Source of the DNA: Pseudorasbora parva
Lineage: Eukaryota; Chordata; Actinopteri; Cypriniformes; Gobionidae
Reading direction: 5' to 3'
Assembly (NCBI RefSeq): GCF_024679245.1
Contig: NC_090182.1
Span: 26,183,274-26,247,273, forward strand
Length of the DNA: 64,000 nt
In this document: piece by piece, positions 54,036-64,000 of the stretch
How positions within the stretch are numbered: the first letter of the stretch is position 1
How the letters are laid out: every line of letters starts with the position of its first letter
Program-made: the position numbers and the translations under genes
Notes under the pieces: model-generated
The model's input: the letters and a program-made list of their open reading frames with translations, nothing else
What the model was told of the DNA's origin: nothing
Database searches by the model: none

Positions 54036-55740
54036 ATGGCCAAGACCAAAGAGCTGTCAAAGGACACCAGAAACAAAATTATAGACCTGCACACGGCTGG
54101 AAAGCCTGGATTTTCAATAGGTAAGCAGCTTGCACGGCTGAACTGGTAATCTGGCATAACAGGCATTTGCCCGGTGGGCCGACGCACTTTGGGGCCGGTA
54201 GTGTTTTTATTATTATTTTTATTTTTTTGTACCACTGACAACATGCAGCGACAGCGGCCCATTGGTTTGTCTTCTGAATTGACAAGCCGAAGCAAGAGAG
54301 ACCTCCCCTCCATATTAGGCGCTTTTTTTCTATTTATTTATTAGTATTTGAGCACATGGAACTGCAAAGGCGAATATCCGCACAGCGCAGACAAATGTAC
54401 GCTGTGTTTAAATGCTGCTCTATACGGCACTTTGACTCCGATTTTTGTTTTATACAATCGTATGATATGGAAACATTACAGGGTTCAGCTGAAAACAGCC
54501 GCGAGCATGTATTCATGACGAGGTAAAGTGGAAAACAGCAACACACAAACGTTTCAGTTTAGCAGATCCTAAATGAATTTATTTCTGTGTAGCATAAAAT
54601 AAAATAACTTGAGTCTGTTTTTTGTTCATATACTATTCAAATGGTAGCCTAACCAAAATGGCTTGGTTGCCAACACTTTTAAACATCTTATTTTGTGTTT
54701 CACAGAAGTCATACAGGTTTGGAAGGACATGATAGTGAGTAAATTATGACAGCATTTAAATTTACTTTACTGCATCCTAGCTCAAAATCATCAGTACTTT
54801 ACAGCCAAGGGCATTTCTGTGTGACAAAAAAAGCAATATTAAGTTTATCTGCATTTGAAGCAAATTCGATAATATTTATAATTATTTGTCCGTGTCCTAG
54901 TTTTATTTATTTACTCCAATTTATGGCCCCAACCCTAGCAAAAACATTCACGGGGAACTCATGGCCCGGATGTGCTGGGTATGCCAGAGCCGAATTTTAG
55001 CCCCAGTCCAGCCCTGGCAGCTTGGTATGAAGAAATCAACTGTGTCAGCAATTATTAGAAAGTGGAAGACATACAAGACCACTTACAATCTCCCTTGATC
55101 TGGGGCTCTATGCAAGATCTCACCCCCTGGGATCAAAATGATCACAAGAACGGTGAGCAATAATCCCAGAACCACACGGGGGACCTAATGAATAACCTGC
55201 AGAGAGCTGGGATCAAATTAACAAAGGCGACCATCAGTAACGTACTACGCCGCCAGGGACTCAAATCCTGTAGGGCCAGACGTGCTCCCCTGCTTAAGCC
55301 AGTACATGTTTGACCCATCTGAAGTTTGCTAGAGAGCATTTGGATGACCCACAAGAGGATTTGGAGAATGTCATATGGTCAGATGAAACCAAAATAGAAC
55401 TTTTTGGTAAAAAACTCAACTTGTCGTGTTTGGAGGAGAAAGAATGCTGAGTTGCACCATACCTACCATGAAGCATGGGGTGGAAACATCATGCTTTGGG
55501 GCTGTTTTTCTGCAAAGGGACCAGGGGGACTGATCCATGTAAAGGAAAGAATGAATGGGGCCATGTATCGTGAGATTTTGAGTAAAAACCTCCTTCCATC
55601 AGCAAGGGCATTGAAGATGAAACGTGGCTGGGTCTTTCAACAGACAATAATCCAAAACACACCGCCTGGGCAACGAAGGAGTGGCTTCGTAAGAAACATT
55701 TCAAGGCCCTGGAGTGACCTAGCCAGTCTCCAGATCTCAA
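54036..55740 (+). pseudogene. Tc1-like transposase, broken
   Basis: The frame begins at ATG 54036 (MAKTKELSKDTRNKIIDLHT), is split by the insertion at 54133-55016, and continues with YEEINCVSNYKWKTYKT-like coding words, but with stops and frameshifts. Remnants of the catalytic domain include [13 protein letters not shown] (first Asp, near 55380), [24 protein letters not shown] sequence near 55470 and a [12 protein letters not shown] remnant near 55629, in which the Asp after QQ has become Thr. The C-terminal Glu region is lost. It cannot encode an active transposase. Confidence 0.75.
54133..55016. mobile_element. hAT-like non-autonomous element with 8-bp target duplication
   Basis: The target duplication GCAGCTTG is present at 54125-54132 and 55017-55024. 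The left end CACGGCTGAACTGG and the right end CCAGTCCAGCCCTG form a 14-bp imperfect inverted repeat. Size is 884 bp with no transposase frame. Between the copies the host Tc1 sequence continues correctly, so the insertion is exact. It includes a piece of the TTAA-type MITE family (near 54700: AGAAGTCATACAGGTTTGGA). Confidence 0.85.
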
Positions 55741-55763
55741 TCAATCAATCAATCAATCAATCA

Positions 55764-55847
<84 letters not shown>

Positions 55848-55856
55848 CTCTATCTC

Positions 55857-55910
<54 letters not shown>
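55737..55910. repeat. (TCAA)n-(TCTA)n compound microsatellite
   Basis: About seven TCAA units, then about 145 bases of TCTA units with two CTCT interruptions. It replaces the missing end of the Tc1 copy. Confidence 0.97.
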
Positions 55911-55944
55911 AAACTCACCTACCTGTAACTTTATAGTAATCCAG

Positions 55945-56052
55945 AAGATATTGAGTTGTTCAGGTGTGTTTAATTAGGGTTGGAACAAAACTCTGCAGGA
56001 AAGTAGCCCTCCAGGTCCAAAGATGCCCATGTTCTTTCTTAAAGACATGATT

Positions 56053-56120
<68 letters not shown>
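55945..56120. repeat. Short dispersed repeat fragment and (TA)n array
   Basis: 55945-56025 (CAGGTGTGTTTAATTAGGGT, then ACTCTGCAGGAAAGTAGCCC) matches the repeat at 2885-3040. A (TA)n array runs from 56057 to 56120. Confidence 0.7.
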
Positions 56121-56122
<2 letters not shown>

Positions 56123-56785
56123 ATATCAAGCCGAAAATAGTTTTTTAGAATAGTTTATTCACAGTATACAGTACTTTATTTAACAGAAATATAAACAAAC
56201 AAATACAGTACAAACAAGAAGGCTTCCCCAAAATGTAGCCAGTGAATCTGCAGTTTTGTGTTTAGATGCTCAAAGGCTTACCCTCAGCTTGGGTGTGGGT
56301 CATTTCCTGATCTTTCTGCAGGTGGAGGCCTGAAAGACGTGCCAGTCCTGCTGCCAACTGTCCTCCGCCTCAGCCTGCAGACATGGCTTAATAGACCAAT
56401 TTTTGTGACTGCACAGACGGTGCGCGTACAACAGCGCATGTGCGAGTGACTTGAACACTTGAAAACAAAGTACGCTAGATAGTGCATACGCCTCAAACGT
56501 GTATTTCCTCCAAAGGAGTATATAAAGGCTTGTGCACTCAACATGCATACTTTTTTGACCTCATTTGTAAAACTACTCAATCGTGCACCCATGACATAAA
56601 CACCAATACTCCCCACCTACAAAAGGCTCCTGAAAATATGCATGATTGCCAGCCTGTCAATCACATCATGTCAACTACCTCCCATGATTCCCAGGCTGTC
56701 ACGTATCTCACACAGACCTGCTTCTAAAGACATCAGAAACGAATACAGATACCCAAAAGTAATATGTCAGGTAACTATGTATAAT
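56121..56785. other. Non-coding DNA with a TATA-box-like word
   Basis: A consensus-like TATATAAAG lies at 56519-56527, followed by no recognisable gene. 56310-56390 is open on the + strand after TTTCTGCAG, without a known family. These could be part of an unrecognised retroelement or a cryptic promoter. Confidence 0.25.
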
Positions 56786-56789
56786 TACT

Positions 56790-56848
<59 letters not shown>

Positions 56849-56900
56849 CTCTCTCTCTCACTCTCTCTCACTCACACAAACACACACACACACACACACC
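56786..56900. repeat. (CTAA)n-(CT)n-(CA)n compound microsatellite
   Basis: About 60 bases of CTAA units, then CT and CA dinucleotides. Confidence 0.95.
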
Positions 56901-58108
<1,208 letters not shown>

Positions 58109-58498
58109 TGAACATAGTGGCTATAATCTAAATCAAATAGTTTTTAATGTAAAAATTATTAATTATGGTCATCCATATGGAAATGGCAAACAAAGTAGAA
58201 ACTAAGTCTATAGAACCAATATCTAAAGAAATCTATATGTATACCAAATGATTTTGATTAACCATTATGATCAGTTGGATTAAATAATAGACACATGTAT
58301 TAAACTGAATGAGAAGAGATGGAAATCAAAAGTTTGATGGTAAGAGATTTATGAATGGTGGTTACTGTGAATGAAACATTTATGTAGATAAAACTCTTAT
58401 TTTGTGTACTGAAAATTATACTTTGTGTTTTTGTGTATTGAACTAACACAATTGAAAATATGCTGAAATGTTTGACAAAAGTGAACTTTTGATGATAT

Positions 58499-60130
58499 AT
58501 TGTTCAAAATAATAGCAGTACAATGTGACTAACCAGAATAATCAAGGTTTTTCGTATATTTTTTATTGCTACGTGGCAAACAAGTTACCAGTAGGTTCAG
58601 TAGATTCTCAGAAAACAAATGAGACCCAGCATTCATGATATGCACGCTCTTAAGGCTGTGCAATTGGGCAATTAGTTGAATTAGTTGAAAGGGGTGTGTT
58701 CAAAAAAATAGCAGTGTGGCATTCAATCACTGAGGTCATCAATTTTGTGAAGAAACAGGTGTGAATCAGGTGGCCCCTATTTAAGGATGAAGCCAACACT
58801 TGTTGAACATGCATTTGAAAGCTGAGGAAAATGGGTCGTTCAAGACATTGTTCAGAAGAACAGCGTACTTTGATTAAAAAGTTGATTAGAGAGGGGAAAA
58901 CCTATAAAGAGGTGCAAAAAATGATAGGCTGTTCAGCTAAAATGATCTCCAATGCCTTAAAATGGAGAGCAAAACCAGAGAGACGTGGAAGAAAACGGAA
59001 GACAACCATCAAAATGGATAGAAGAATAACCAGAATGGCAAAGGCTCAGCCAATGATCACCTCCAGGATGATCAAAGACAGTCTGGAGTTACCTGTAAGT
59101 ACTGTGACAGTTAGAAGACGTCTGTGTGAAGCTAATCTATTTTCAAGAATCCCCCGCAAAGTCCCTCTGTTAAAAAAAAGGCATGTGCAGAAGAGGTTAC
59201 AATTTGCCAAAGAACACATCAACTGGCCTAAAGAGAAATGGAGGAACATTTTGTGGACTGATGAGAGTAAAATTGTTCTTTTTGGGTCCAAGGGCCACAG
59301 GCAGTTTGTGAGACGACCCCCAAACTCTGAATTCAAGCCACAGTACACAGTGAAGACAGTGAAGGATGGAGGTGCAAGCATCATGATATGGGCATGTTTC
59401 TCCTACTATGGTGTTGGGCCTATTTATCGCATACCAGGGATCATGGATCAGTTTGCATATGTTAAAATACTTGAAGAGGTCATGTTGCCCTATGCTGAAG
59501 AGGACATGCCCTTGAAACGGTTGTTTCAACAAGACAATGACCCAAAACACACTAGTAAACGGGCAAAGTCTTGGTTCCAAACCAACAAAATTAATGTTAT
59601 GGAGTGGCCAGCCCAATCTCCAGACCTTAATCCAATTGAGAACTTGTGGGGTGATATCAAAAATGCTGTTTCTGAAGCAAAACCAAGAAATGTGAATGAA
59701 TTGTGGAATGTTGTTAAAGAATCATGGAGTGGAATAACAGCTGAGAGGTGCCACAAGTTGGTTGACTCCATGCCACACAGATGTCAAGCAGTTTTAAAAA
59801 ACTGTGGTCATACAACTAAATATTAGTTTAGTGATTCACAGGATTGCTAAATCCCAGAAGAAAAAAAAAATGTTTGTACAAAATAGTTTTGAGTTTGTAC
59901 AGTCAAAGGTAGACACTGCTATTTTTTTGAACACACCCCTTTCAACTAATTGCCCAATTGCACAGCCTTAAGAGTGTGCATATCATGAATGCTGGGTCTT
60001 GTTTGTTTTCTGACAATCTACTGAACCTACTGGTAACTTGTTTGCCACGTAGCAATAAAAAATATACTAAAAACCTTGATTATTCTGGTTAGTCACATTG
60101 TACTGCTATTATTTTGAACAAGACTGTATA
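58499..60130 (+). mobile_element. Tc1-like transposon with an intact transposase frame and IR/DR ends
   Basis: Terminal inverted repeats of about 210-220 bp flank the gene: 58499-58717 and 59913-60122. They agree almost base for base (TTGTTCAAAATAATAGCAGT, then CAAACAAGTTACCAGTAGGT), apart from a 10-bp duplication in the left copy (TTAGTTGAATTAGTTGAA). Each repeat holds two direct copies of a site, outer GTTCAAAATAATAGCAGT and inner GTTCAAAAAAATAGCAGT, an IR/DR layout like that of Sleeping Beauty-type elements. The right tip reads ACAAGACTGTATA, but the left tip differs (GATATATTGTTC), so the left terminal CAGT-like bases are lost or mutated. Confidence 0.9.
58831..59826 (+). CDS. Tc1-family DD34E transposase, complete frame, 331 aa
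   Basis: A full-length frame with no stop or frameshift, at the usual length for Tc1 transposases (about 340 aa). An N-terminal HTH lies at about 8-45 ([20 protein letters not shown]), with a basic linker GRKRK near 53-57 (AT-hook/nuclear-localisation-like) and a second HTH near 75-100 ([12 protein letters not shown]). The catalytic triad is D144 (LWTDESKI), D235 ([10 protein letters not shown]) and E270 ([10 protein letters not shown]), with 34 residues between the last two. [12 protein letters not shown] motif lies at 180-190. The enzyme would bind its inverted repeats and cut and paste DNA at TA sites. All expected residues are present, so this copy may encode active protein; activity is inferred. 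Confidence 0.93.
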   Translation: MGRSRHCSEEQRTLIKKLIREGKTYKEVQKMIGCSAKMISNALKWRAKPERRGRKRKTTIKMDRRITRMAKAQPMITSRMIKDSLELPVSTVTVRRRLCEANLFSRIPRKVPLLKKRHVQKRLQFAKEHINWPKEKWRNILWTDESKIVLFGSKGHRQFVRRPPNSEFKPQYTVKTVKDGGASIMIWACFSYYGVGPIYRIPGIMDQFAYVKILEEVMLPYAEEDMPLKRLFQQDNDPKHTSKRAKSWFQTNKINVMEWPAQSPDLNPIENLWGDIKNAVSEAKPRNVNELWNVVKESWSGITAERCHKLVDSMPHRCQAVLKNCGHTTKY

Positions 60131-60248
60131 CCATATGTGTACTGCTGAGCATTAACATGTGTTTCCTGAAGCGGAAGATATGATGACTAGTTGCCTATAA
60201 GTAATGAATAACCTTTATCGGAATGTAAATGTAGGCTACATGTGTGAT

Positions 60249-61143
60249 CAGTGTTGCCAGATTGAGTCGACGATTTAGAGCCCTACGGGCCCTGACTTTT
60301 TTACACCCCTAACCTCATACCCACTGTCGGCCGCTGACAGCTTGGTTGACACTTTAAAAAAAATTAACAAACAAACAAATTATCCAAACATTTTTCTAAA
60401 TTAACTTTAATAAAGAAACTAAATGAAATATAACTACTTGTCTTGGACATTACAAACAAAGCTGAACTATTTTAATGACTGCAGGAGTGTGTCATAAGAA
60501 GGATTGTGCAGGGTCTGTGCAGGGCTCAAAGGTCACCAAAACTGCCAAAATAATGTGATGATATTTTATTGAAGAAGCCACTTTAAGTGCAAACAGTGCC
60601 CAATATAAGAGAATGGAAAAAGCACATAATTAACTGGCATTTCACGCGTTAATAACACACCACTGCCAAAATGCGTAATTCATTGATACTGTACAATAAT
60701 CCGCCGACAAAAAAATAACAACAATGCACTTAGCTTTGCTCTGACAAAACTACAGTACCCTTGTGAAGTTCATAGAACATGCACTTAGTCCAGTCAAAAC
60801 TGATTCATCATTGATTCAAACCTCTTTCAGCAGCTGTTGGCGTTGCTAGTTGCAGATGTCCTGAGTGTGTGTATATTATGATGGACAGGAATCATGATTA
60901 TACTTATAAAGAGTCTGAGTCACAGGTGTAATCCACGTTTGAGAGTTGGTTCACTCTCCCACTCCTTTGTAGAAATGGCTTGTGTATATACTGTATGTAT
61001 GCCACTTTAGCATAGCGATCACTTGAATATACATCTACGATGAGTTATCGCGCTAAAAACCTGGCTGTCATGAATGTGGTCAAATCGCTGATTGACTGAA
61101 AGTGCGTGCTCGTCCGCTGGAACCCGCCCAATCTGGCAACACC
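60249..61143. mobile_element. hAT-like non-autonomous element with target duplication ATGTGTGAT
   Basis: The left end CAGTGTTGCCAGATTG and the right end CAATCTGGCAACACC are inverted repeats. The 9-mer ATGTGTGAT occurs immediately outside both ends (60240-60248 and 61144-61152), which fits an 8-bp hAT duplication plus one chance base. The 895-bp interior has no transposase frame. Confidence 0.8.
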
Positions 61144-61204
61144 ATGTGTGATTTGTGCTTTGAGTCATGTGCAGGCGCGATGGATCGCATAGTAACCAAT
61201 AGGG

Positions 61205-61680
61205 TGTTGGAATGGTATATGTTTACACTTCTCATCCAACCACAATCAAATTCACTGGGGGGATGTTTTCTTGGCACGCTCCGGCACCGTTTAAATGCCA
61301 CGGTCTACCTGAGCATTGTTTCTGACCATGTCCATCTTTTTATGACCATCATGTACACATCTGATGGCTACTTCCAGCCATAATGCACCATGTCACAAAG
61401 CTCGAATTATTTCAAATTGGTTTCTTGAACATGAAAATCCACTGACAATCCACAGTCCACTGTACTAAAATGGCCCCCACAGTCACCAGATCTCAACCCA
61501 ATAGAGCATCTTTGGGATGTGGTGGAACGGGAGCTTTGTGCCCTGGATGTGCATCCCACAAATCTCCATCAACTGCAAGATGCTATCCTATTAATATAGG
61601 CCAAAATTTCTAGAGAATGCTTTCATGGCATTATCAATGTCATGTAGAATTAAGATAATCCTTTAGGTGAGTGTATATAT
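61205..61680 (+). mobile_element. Tc1-like 3' fragment, same family as the left-edge element
   Basis: A plus-strand transposase C-terminal remnant: CACCAGATCTCAACCCAATA ([22 protein letters not shown] coding) near 61485, then AATCTCCATCAACTGCAAGA. The right terminus TCCTTTAGGTGAGTGTATAT matches the terminus at 603-622. Stops and small deletions make it non-functional. Confidence 0.8.
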
Positions 61681-61691
61681 ATATATATATA

Positions 61692-62033
61692 CACACCTGC
61701 ACCTGCTCATCACGGGCTGAGCGGTCACAGCTGCTCGTCATCCGGCACCCGCTTTATAAGCGGCAGAGACAGAGGCAAGGGGAGAGATGTCTCCAGAAGA
61801 CTCGGCTAACTCTTTTCTCTACTGTCCCCCCAGAGAGCAGCGTGTGACTGCCAGCCCACCACCCCAAGAGGTGACCACGGACCCACACTGCCCTGCACCT
61901 GGAACACAGCACGAAGAGCGACCAGCCGAGCACCAGCGACTTTACCACACTTTAACCAAATCACTCAATAAAATCCACCCTTCGGGGGACTCACCTGCAC
62001 TCATAGTGTCGTGTGCTTCTTCACCCCGTCACA
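61692..62033 (+). mobile_element. Possible LTR fragment
   Basis: A GC-rich block between TA-rich tracts with GCTTTATAAGCGGCAGAGAC (TATA-like) near 61750, an AATAAA poly(A) signal near 61968 and an end CTTCACCCCGTCACA. These are features of a retroviral-type LTR, perhaps Gypsy. No second LTR, primer-binding site or gag/pol frame is visible, so a solo or broken LTR is inferred. Confidence 0.4.
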
Positions 62034-62079
<46 letters not shown>

Positions 62080-62080
62080 A
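62034..62080. repeat. (TA)n-(TG)n microsatellite
   Basis: About 22 bases of TA followed by about 24 bases of TG. Confidence 0.9.
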
Positions 62081-62151
62081 AAAATTACATGCTCAATAAG
62101 TTATGACAATATGCGTTTTTACATTATTTTAACTCGTCAAAATAAGTTTAA

Positions 62152-63182
62152 GGGCCCTATCTTGCACCCAGCGCAATTGACTTTGTACACCGACGCATGA
62201 GTCATTCCTATTTTGCACCCGCGCAAAGCGTGCTTTTCCCTCCACAGAAGCACATCGCTAAACTAGTGAATGAACTTGCGCTCCCTGGGCGGTTCAGCGC
62301 AAAAAATGGAGGCTTGTTCCGGCGCAAACAATCCCTGGTGCTATTTTCCTGTTCCATTAAACAATTGCGCCACTGACCAGAAAAAACCTAGTCTAAAGTC
62401 AGTGGCGCGTTGCGCGTTGTTCATTATGTTATTTTAAGGGCGCATGCTTGACCATAATGTATAGCGTGCACAACGCGCATACACGCTCATGTAATCTACA
62501 CGGATGCAACAGTTATTTTTGCAAATCATAAATTGTTACACTAAAAAAATATTAACACATGAGATGACGGAAATCATTGTGGTGTGCCACAAAGATGTGA
62601 AAAAATAGGCATAAATCTAGCTTACATATTATTCAGGCTAATTGTAGTAATTAAGGATCAGACCTGTTTGCCCAATAGTTGCAAGACATATATGTATATA
62701 AGGACATCTGACAAATTGGTTTGTCCGTCAAGAATCAGGAAAAAAAATCGGCTGAAAAACTGAAAAAACTGTTTAACCGACGCCTGTTTAACCGACGCTA
62801 TTTTGGGTGGGTTTCTCCCATCCCCATACAACACAACTTCTCTGTCTTTCACTGCTCTTACAAGAACATCAGTCTCCTCAGCTGTGAACCGCTCCTGGCG
62901 TGCGCCTGGTAAATACGCCATAATAATAGCAATCCATAATGGAACTTGCGCACCTGCTTTTAAAGGGAATGTTGGATGATGCTCTGATTGGTTTATTCAC
63001 GTTACGCCCAAACCACACCTATGAATAATGAAGCTACTTCAGACCAACCCATTTTAGATTTGCGCCGGGCGCAAGAGCCATTTATCCCCCCAGGAAAATA
63101 GCAACAGCGCCGAGACCCGCCCACAAAGTTAATAGCGCTTCGCGCTTTGACACTTGCGTTTCAGATCGTTAAAATAGGGCCC
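62152..63182. mobile_element. PIF/Harbinger-like element with TAA target duplication
   Basis: The left end GGGCCCTATCTTGCACCC and the right end AAAATAGGGCCC are inverted. TAA flanks both ends (62149-62151 and 63183-63185), matching the 3-bp target duplication of PIF/Harbinger elements. Many GCGCAAA-type words repeat near both ends. At 1.03 kb it is too short for a full autonomous copy and carries only a fragment of the Myb-like gene. Confidence 0.8.
62800..62921 (-). pseudogene. Fragment of Harbinger Myb/SANT-like protein
   Basis: The minus strand reads RQERFTAEETDVLVRAVKDR, then VLYGDGRNPPKIASVKQ, the start of the trihelix/SANT-like domain found in the second protein of PIF/Harbinger elements. 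After about 40 residues, similarity ends and low-complexity Phe-rich sequence follows, partly through a short tandem duplication (KQASVKQ). In intact elements this protein binds element ends and helps the transposase enter the nucleus. Here it is truncated. Confidence 0.65.
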
Positions 63183-63252
63183 TAAAAATGTTTAACTAAG
63201 TCAATTGTACTTATAAAGTTGAGACTGTAACTTTTTTTACAGTGTGTATATA

Positions 63253-64000
63253 TACAGGTCCTTCTAAAAAAATTAGCATATTGTGATAAAAGTTAATTCT
63301 TTTCCATAATGTAATGATAAAAATTAAACTTTCATATTATTTTAGATTCATTGCACACCAATTGAAATATTTCAGGTCTTTTATTGTTTTAATACTGATG
63401 ATTTTGGCATACAGCTCATGAAAACCCAAAATTCCTATCTCAAAGAATTAGCATATCATGAAAAGGTTCTCTAAACGAGCTATTAACCTAATCATCTGAA
63501 TCAAATAATTAACTCTAAACACCTGCAAAGGATTCCTGAGGCTTTTAAAAACTCCCAGCCTGGTTCATTACTCAAAACCGCAATCATGGGTAAGACTGCC
63601 GACCCGACCCGACCCTGTCCAGAAGGCCATCATTGACACCCTCAAGCGAGAGGGTAAGACACAGAAAGAAATTTCTGAACGAATAGGCTGTTCCCAGAGT
63701 GCTGTATCAAGGCACCTCAGTGGGAAGTCTGTGGGAAGGAAAAAGTGTGGCGAAAAACGCTGCACAACGAGAAGAGGTGACCGGACCCTGAGGAAGATTG
63801 TGGAGAAGGACCGATTCCAGACCTTGGGGGACCAGCTGAAGCAGTGGACTGAGTCTGGAGTAGAAACCTCCAGAGCTAGAGGTGCTGCATTCCCCAGGTC
63901 AAGCCACTTTTGAACCAGAAACAGCGGCAAAAGCCCATGACCTGGGCTACAGAGAAGCAGCACTGGACTGTTGCTCAGTGGTCCAAAGTACTTTTTTCGG
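63253..64000 (+). mobile_element. Tc1-like transposon, partial at right edge
   Basis: The left terminus ACAGGTCCTTCTAAAAAAAT is followed by TTAGCATATTGTGATAAAAG and later TTAGCATATCATGAAAAGGT, a repeated inner site. The leader ends with CTCAAAACCGCAATCATGGG. The same family is inserted at 49432-50695. The right half is outside the window. Confidence 0.85.
63586..64000 (+). pseudogene. Tc1-like transposase, N-terminal part, frameshifted
   Basis: The ATG at 63586 starts MGKTADPTRPCPE but the frame soon ends. A neighbouring frame continues with IIDTLKREGKTQKEISERIG, CSQSAVSRHLSGKSVGRKK (HTH) and GDRTLRKIVEKDRFQTLGD, then KQRQKPMTWATEKQHW-type words before the edge. An early frameshift near 63600 (a GACCC repeat) and another near 63890 prevent a normal product in this copy. 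Confidence 0.75.

Noticed and set aside
55404..55928. 174-codon frame ending in Leu-Ser-Ile-Tyr repeats
   Set aside because: Its first part is a frame of the dead Tc1 transposase and its tail is the (TCTA)n microsatellite.
56284..56616. 110-codon minus-strand frame
   Set aside because: Cys/Arg-rich without known motifs, overlaps another minus-strand frame and a TATA-like word; no support as a gene.

Overview
The window looks like nuclear DNA of a ray-finned fish, most likely a cyprinid close to zebrafish or carp. The evidence is split vertebrate genes with GT-AG introns, an intronless sox3 almost identical to what I know of zebrafish Sox3, long (TA)n, (CA)n, (GA)n and (TATC)n arrays, and many Tc1/mariner, hAT, TTAA-site and PIF/Harbinger elements of types common in cyprinids. 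I see no prokaryotic, phage or CRISPR features.

Layout: 1-622 is a Tc1-like element cut by the left edge. 1225-8860 holds the last 13 exons of a SHIP2-type inositol 5-phosphatase gene (inppl1-like); its 5' half lies outside the window. 11812-15000 is a P2Y receptor gene, best matched to p2ry4, with a GC-rich promoter, a noncoding first exon and a single coding exon. 15-29.6 kb is a non-coding interval poor in transposons, with blocks rich in homeodomain, octamer and SOX-like words that may be sox3 enhancers. 29.7-31.6 kb is sox3, with its promoter and a poly(A) signal. 31.6-48.7 kb is mostly non-coding with small inverted-repeat elements, one dead Tc1 element carrying a nested MITE, and a few exon-like open stretches of unknown identity. 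48.7-64 kb is dominated by transposons: nested Tc1 copies, two hAT-like elements with visible target-site duplications, a PIF/Harbinger derivative, and one Tc1-like element (58.5-60.1 kb) whose 331-residue DD34E transposase reading frame is complete.

The three host genes lie on the + strand. They do not form an operon and act in separate processes: phosphoinositide signalling, nucleotide-gated GPCR signalling and neural/germline transcription. Their order has evolutionary interest, because in human INPPL1 sits near P2RY2 whereas here a SHIP2-like gene sits next to a P2RY4-like gene. That fits a retained duplicate of an ancestral SHIP2-P2Y pair. I found no clearly new biological system. The best leads are the intact Tc1-like transposase, the octamer cluster upstream of sox3, and three phase-compatible exon-like segments downstream of sox3.
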